A DNA stretch of 8,222 bases, taken from positions 1-8,222 of the forward strand of contig JAWLBW010000212.1 of the NCBI GenBank assembly GCA_041687475.1. Direction: 5' to 3'. The position numbers and the translations under genes are program-made. The notes below the pieces were generated by a model. That model was not told the origin of the DNA. It saw only the letters and a program-made list of their open reading frames with translations, and did not search any database. How positions within the stretch are numbered: the stretch's first letter is position 1; every line of letters begins with the position of its first letter. Of the stretch, positions 5,572-8,222 are shown in pieces. The stretch comes from JAWLBW01 sp041687475 (GTDB lineage Bacteria > J088 > JAWLBW01).

Positions 5572-5913
5572 TTACGGGTGGCCTTCCGACTGCTTGCCTT
5601 CCTCAATCAGCTGGCGTACCCGCTGACCGCCCTTGCGGCCCAGTTCTTCATAGCCTTCATGGCCGAGATCCTTCGCGCGGGCCTGGCCGCCCTTGCGGCC
5701 GATTTCCTCATACCCTTCATGACCCAATTGCTGGGCCCGGGTCTGGCCGCCCTTGCGGCCGATTTCCTCGTAGCCCTCGTGGCCGAGCTGCTGGGCACGA
5801 ACCTGACCGCCCTTGCGGCCCATTTCTTCGTAGCCCTCGTGGCCGAGTTCCTGCTTGCGCAGGTTGCCACCCTTCTGCCCGGCCTCGCGAACCGTCATAT
5901 CCTTCTCTGCCAT
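5572..5913 (-). CDS. KGG-repeat stress-induced hydrophilin (GsiB/YciG-like)
   Basis: The 113-residue, highly charged and glycine-rich protein consists almost wholly of 20-residue units of the form LGHEGYEE-(M/I/L)-GRKGGQxRAQQ. KGG appears at residues 14-16, 34-36, 54-56, 74-76 and 94-96. This is the stress-induced bacterial acidophilic repeat seen in Bacillus GsiB and enterobacterial YciG. Members are hydrophilic and probably disordered, and are linked to desiccation, osmotic, acid and general starvation stress. The last unit turns into GQRVRQLIEEGKQ, which reappears at the start of the downstream hemerythrin protein. The ATG at 5913 has a near-perfect AAGGAGG four bases away, implying strong expression. 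An in-frame ATG nine codons upstream would use the ribosome site as coding sequence and is rejected. It heads the stress cluster continuing to 3464. No cysteine, membrane segment or signal peptide is present. Confidence 0.95.
   Translation of the reverse strand: MAEKDMTVREAGQKGGNLRKQELGHEGYEEMGRKGGQVRAQQLGHEGYEEIGRKGGQTRAQQLGHEGYEEIGRKGGQARAKDLGHEGYEELGRKGGQRVRQLIEEGKQSEGHP
5623..5880. repeat. 60-bp coding tandem repeats of the KGG gene
   Basis: Four full 60-bp units (5641-5880) with a partial unit on the left encode the 20-residue KGG repeats. The phase is exact: GACCGCCCTTGCGGCC or a near variant recurs every 60 bases. Units differ mainly by point changes, so unit number could vary by recombination between copies without breaking the frame. 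Confidence 0.93.
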
Positions 5914-5940
5914 AAACCCTCCTTTGCCAGAGTTGGCCAT

Positions 5941-5970
5941 GTTACACGATGCGCGTGCACACAAGATCAA
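5941..5970 (-). promoter_or_regulatory. Candidate promoter of the KGG-hemerythrin-PfpI cluster
   Basis: On the minus strand TTGATC (5965-5970) and TGTAAC (5941-5946) are 18 bases apart, each matching 4 of 6 sigma-70 consensus bases, about 27 bases before the ATG. A stress sigma factor with other boxes is equally possible. Confidence 0.3.
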
Positions 5971-6120
5971 TGTGGGTGACAACGGGAAGATGAGGTAGAG
6001 CATGGCCCGGCGCCGCGACACCAGGGTGATCAAGACGTCGGAGAGCGGCCTCTCGCGCACTACTTCCGGCCGGAAGGTATGACGTTGAAGGGGAGATGGA
6101 GAGAGCGGGGGAAGGGGAGC
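5971..6120. other. Noncoding stretch with no recognisable feature
   Basis: This is the stress-operon side of the 519-bp gap between the KGG gene and the GxxExxY gene. Frames crossing it have no recognisable product. The end (6089-6124) is a purine-rich run. I see nothing else in it. Confidence 0.5.
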
Positions 6121-6439
6121 GGGCACGCCCGGCCGTGCAGCACGTCACCCCCTCCAGGGTATGAACGGAGTGAAGACTCCCCGGGGGGAGTGGGCGCGTG
6201 CCGAAGGGGCGGCAGAAGGCTGGGGCTGCTGGGTTTCTACATCCGGATAAACCTGCCCACTCCCCGCCGGGGAGTATGGGCGCACAGCGACCGGCGAGGG
6301 GGCACGCCCGCCCTTGCAGCACGCGCAGCTGTACTTACTACCGCCGTACGACGTCCAGAGCCTGCCCTGAGTGAAACGAATGGGTCCGCCGACCCTCTTC
6401 CGCCCGTGCAGCACGTCAGATGGTGCAGAACGTCAGATC
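6121..6439. repeat. Clustered short direct repeats in noncoding DNA
   Basis: Four related units recur. Units 6121-6144 and 6300-6323 match at 22 of 24 bases and begin GGGCACGCCCG. CCGTGCAGCACGTCA is identical at 6133-6147 and 6404-6418. The latter overlaps a 17-bp tandem pair, 6406-6422 and 6423-6439, matching at 15 of 17 bases; the second member contains the stop codon of the GxxExxY gene. The common core is TGCAG(C/A)ACG. Two hairpins lie between the units. No open frame here is credible, so this is a repeat array of unknown role, possibly transcribed as the 3' tail of the GxxExxY message. Confidence 0.7.
6176..6275. repeat. Pair of related hairpins with ACTCCCC/GGGGAGT stems
   Basis: ACTCCCC...GGGGAGT occurs at 6176-6191 (2-base loop) and 6259-6275 (3-base loop GCC). 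Both are followed by GGGCGC, after a 2-base AT insertion in the second. The second extends to GCCC/GGGC across that bulge, giving 11 pairs. The shared stem and flank show they are copies of one element rather than independent palindromes. No T-run follows. Confidence 0.7.
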
Positions 6440-6912
6440 GTCGCGCCCTCGGGGCTCTCGGCCTCGCTCACACGCGGGCGCGGACGTTCATCCGTCGACG
6501 GCGTGCGCGGCACGGCGTTGATGCGGTCGAATTGCAGACGGTCGCCCTGAAAGCTCATGACAATGGCCATGGCGCGCCGGGTGGCCTTGAGCAGGCTCTG
6601 GGCCTCGAGCCGTTGCAGCGAACCGAGTTCGGGCGTGTCGCGTACGAGTACGAGAATCTTCTCGTCAATGACGAAGTCGGCCCGCACGCGGCCCACTTCG
6701 CGACCCTTGAAGTGAATCTGAATCTCGGGTCGCGCCTCGAAAGACATGCGGCGCAGTCCGAATTCACGCGACAATGCCTGGCGATAGACATCGACCGGAT
6801 AGCCGGCACCCAGGTAATTGTGCACTTCAATGGCGGCGCCTATGATGTCGTAGGCGATATCGCGCCCGTTTTCAGGACGTTCGTCGACTTTCGGCGGGTT
6901 GTGTTCGTGCAT
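6433..6912 (-). CDS. GxxExxY-family (PD-(D/E)XK-like) protein with degenerate active site
   Basis: The 159-residue protein has the GxxExxY-family framework, a compact nuclease-like fold of unproven function common in environmental bacteria. It shows IAYDIIGAAIEVHNYLGAGY (19-38), VYRQALSREFGL (42-53) and a strand-rich core with IQIHFKGREVGRVRADFVID (65-83). The putative catalytic Asp79 in RADF is kept. The name motif reads GYPVDVY, with Val where Glu is expected. The usual VELKA strand, which carries the Glu and Lys of the nuclease site, reads VLVRD (88-92). A non-catalytic or altered role is therefore likely. A polar tail (136-159) follows the domain. Two upstream in-frame ATGs exist, but the one at 6948 overlaps the -10 box, so the start at 6912 (after a GGGGGCG purine run) is preferred. 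It diverges from the WYL regulator gene and shares its control region. Confidence 0.8.
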   Translation of the reverse strand: MHEHNPPKVDERPENGRDIAYDIIGAAIEVHNYLGAGYPVDVYRQALSREFGLRRMSFEARPEIQIHFKGREVGRVRADFVIDEKILVLVRDTPELGSLQRLEAQSLLKATRRAMAIVMSFQGDRLQFDRINAVPRTPSTDERPRPRVSEAESPEGATI

Positions 6913-6946
6913 GGTCGTCGCCCCCATCGGGTAGAAAAGGCACGAC

Positions 6947-6974
6947 ATTATACCAGGCTGAGCGCTTCTGCCAA
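6947..6974 (-). promoter_or_regulatory. Strong promoter of the GxxExxY gene
   Basis: On the minus strand a perfect TATAAT (6947-6952), with extended -10 TGG in front, lies 16 bases after TTGGCA (6969-6974, 5 of 6 matches). Transcription should begin near 6940, giving a leader of about 28 bases to the ATG at 6912. Confidence 0.75.
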
Positions 6975-7019
6975 AAGTCGCTCAGAGATTGGTGCGCCCG
7001 CTTGTCGGAATTCGCTCAG
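6958..7019. promoter_or_regulatory. Candidate operator: inverted and direct copies of CGCTCAG
   Basis: CTGAGCG (6958-6964) and CGCTCAG (6979-6985) form a perfect 7-bp inverted repeat with 14 bases between, 21 bases centre to centre, or two helical turns. It embraces the -35 box and spacer of the GxxExxY promoter. A third copy, TCGCTCAG, lies at 7012-7019, a direct repeat of 6978-6985 with a 34-base period. This geometry suits a dimeric regulator, and the divergent WYL protein is the obvious candidate. Confidence 0.55.
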
Positions 7020-7050
7020 CCACGTGTGGAGAAGGGGGCCCGAGCCTTTG

Positions 7051-7080
7051 CTGGCAGGGCGTGCGGGCGCTTGTTATGAT
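7051..7080 (+). promoter_or_regulatory. Promoter of the WYL regulator gene
   Basis: TATGAT (7075-7080, 5 of 6) with an extended -10 TGT lies 18 bases after CTGGCA (7051-7056, 4 of 6). Start of transcription near 7087 would give a leader of about 28 bases. Confidence 0.5.
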
Positions 7081-7114
7081 CTGATAGCCTTTCGGCCCGC
7101 GACCGGTCAGGAGA

Positions 7115-8161
7115 ATGAAGAAGGACACGAAAAAATCGGCCGAGCCCCGGCGACAGCCGCCCGGCAAGCCTCCGACATATGCGAGCGGTCGTCGTATTGC
7201 ACGGCTGACGCACCTTCTCGTCACGAATCCGCTGGGGGCGACCTATGAAGCCCTGGCCGACGAGCTCGACGTAAGCATCAAGGGCATCGAGCGCTACGTC
7301 AACGCCATTGCCGAGGAGTTTCCCGGTCAGCTCGAACGCGAGGGCACCGGGCCGCAGCGCCGGGTGCGCCTGCGACGCGACGAACGCATGGCTTCGCAGC
7401 TGGGCATGTTTCCCTTCGCGGCCGCGTTTTTTGCCGGACAGTTTCTGAACTGGGTGCACGGGTCGCGGTTGCACGACGATTTCGCCGATACCCTCAAGAA
7501 GTTTCGCGTGCGCCTGGCCCAGCAGCAGGACATTCCCCTGCAGGCATTGGCCAACAAGTTCCGCTTCTTCCCGCGTGCGCCCAAGGACCTGCGTCTGCAC
7601 CGGGCCACGCTCGACACGGTGGTCGAGGCGCTGCTGAACGATCTCGAGCTCGAGATTCTATACGTCGACGCCAAGGGCCGGGAAAAGCGCTACCCCAATT
7701 TTCAGGCCCTCACGCTGGCGGCCTACGACGAAGCCCTTTATCTCGTGGGCCAGAAGCGTGACGGCAAGCATCGCTTCTTTCTGACCCTCGATCGCATTCG
7801 CTCGGTTGAAGTCAGGGACGAGCGATTTACCTACCCCCACGACTACGATCCCGACGAGATGCGGCGCGATGCCTTCGGCATGTTTCAGGGCACGCCCCAA
7901 CTGGTCGAACTACGCTTCGCCCCCCACATGGCGGCGTGGATTCGCAGTCGTCAGTGGCACGCCTCGCAGCGTATTTCCCAACTGGCCGACGGTTACCTGA
8001 AGCTTTCGCTGCGCGCATCGGGCGATGCCGATCTGGTCAACTGGATTCTCGGCTTCGGACCCTCGGTCGAAGTTCTCGGCCCACCGGCGCTGCGCGACAG
8101 GGTCGCCGCTGAGCTTCGCGCGGCCGCCGACCGTTATCAGGGTTCGGAAGTACCCGGCTGA
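7115..8161 (+). CDS. WYL-domain transcriptional regulator
   Basis: The 348-residue protein has the usual WYL-regulator layout. A basic, Pro-rich tail (1-25) is followed by a helix-turn-helix region at about 26-65 (RIARLTHLLVTNPLGATYEA then LADELDVSIKGIERYV), a linker, a WYL domain at about 163-235 and a WCX C-terminal domain at about 263-342. The WYL core ELEILYVDAKGREKRYPNFQ and AYDEALYLVGQKR fits the ligand-sensing beta-barrel, with LYL in place of Trp-Tyr-Leu. FAPHMAAWIRSRQWHASQRI begins the WCX region. Such proteins sense nucleic acid or nucleotide ligands and control stress, DNA-repair or defence genes. It is transcribed away from the GxxExxY gene across a spacer holding repeated CGCTCAG sites, so autoregulation and control of that gene are likely. 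GGAG lies only one base before the ATG, which is unusually close; no better in-frame start is seen. Confidence 0.9.
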   Translation: MKKDTKKSAEPRRQPPGKPPTYASGRRIARLTHLLVTNPLGATYEALADELDVSIKGIERYVNAIAEEFPGQLEREGTGPQRRVRLRRDERMASQLGMFPFAAAFFAGQFLNWVHGSRLHDDFADTLKKFRVRLAQQQDIPLQALANKFRFFPRAPKDLRLHRATLDTVVEALLNDLELEILYVDAKGREKRYPNFQALTLAAYDEALYLVGQKRDGKHRFFLTLDRIRSVEVRDERFTYPHDYDPDEMRRDAFGMFQGTPQLVELRFAPHMAAWIRSRQWHASQRISQLADGYLKLSLRASGDADLVNWILGFGPSVEVLGPPALRDRVAAELRAAADRYQGSEVPG

Positions 8162-8222
8162 CGCGGGCCGCCGGTACGAAGATACCCGGCATCGGGTTCC
8201 GGCTTTCCTACCGGGCACCGAC

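Noticed and set aside
5914..5940. Earlier in-frame ATG giving MANSGKGGF before the KGG protein
   Set aside because: The KGG there is encoded by the Shine-Dalgarno sequence AAAGGAGGG of the ATG at 5913, so the match to the repeat motif is coincidence.
6121..6439. CRISPR array
   Set aside because: Units differ in length and spacing, spacers are not uniform and no cas genes are present.
6913..6948. ATG at 6948 (MSCLFYP...) as start of the GxxExxY protein
   Set aside because: The ATG overlaps the TATAAT box and would lie upstream of the predicted transcription start.
6079..7248. A 389-codon open frame on the plus strand
   Set aside because: It crosses the repeat block, lies antisense to the GxxExxY gene and runs through the promoters and into the WYL gene in another frame.
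8162..8222. Weak ACCCG-GCAT-CGGGT hairpin after the WYL gene
   Set aside because: The stem is only five pairs with no T-run, and too little sequence remains to judge.

Overview
The window is GC-rich with strong Shine-Dalgarno starts, so it comes from a free-living bacterium, probably Gram-negative. Nothing in it fixes the phylum. No RNA genes, CRISPR array, transposase or phage gene were seen.

Layout. Positions 1-900 are decayed accessory DNA. A RelE-type 'addiction module killer' toxin runs off the left edge on the minus strand and is frameshifted by an exact 14-bp tandem duplication. It is followed by a small unidentified, probably frameshifted reading frame and several short perfect hairpins. 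Positions 900-3283 hold a lipid-metabolism pair: an intact thiolase (minus) ending at a textbook UUCG-loop terminator, and a divergent, atypical acyl-CoA-dehydrogenase-like gene (plus). Positions 3284-3463 are a convergent spacer with repeats. Positions 3464-5913 form a minus-strand stress cluster: a five-KGG-motif stress protein, a hemerythrin-domain protein with its own N-terminal KGG motif, a possible 15-codon peptide, a PfpI-type protein and a second, divergent DJ-1/PfpI-like protein. Positions 5914-6432 are a repeat- and palindrome-rich noncoding block. Positions 6433-8161 hold a GxxExxY-family protein with a degenerate nuclease motif, divergent from a WYL-domain regulator. The spacer between these two carries clear promoters and an inverted plus direct repeat that looks like an operator.

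How the genes may work together. Thiolase and the dehydrogenase-like protein fit fatty-acid or acyl-CoA turnover. The KGG, hemerythrin and DJ-1/PfpI genes fit a desiccation, oxidative or carbonyl stress response; their spacing is tight only between some members, so one transcript is likely but unproven. The WYL protein probably controls its own promoter, the GxxExxY promoter, or both. The most striking observations are the toxin-inactivating duplication, the KGG module shared by two neighbouring stress genes, and the WYL/GxxExxY operator layout around a nuclease-fold protein that appears to have lost catalytic residues.
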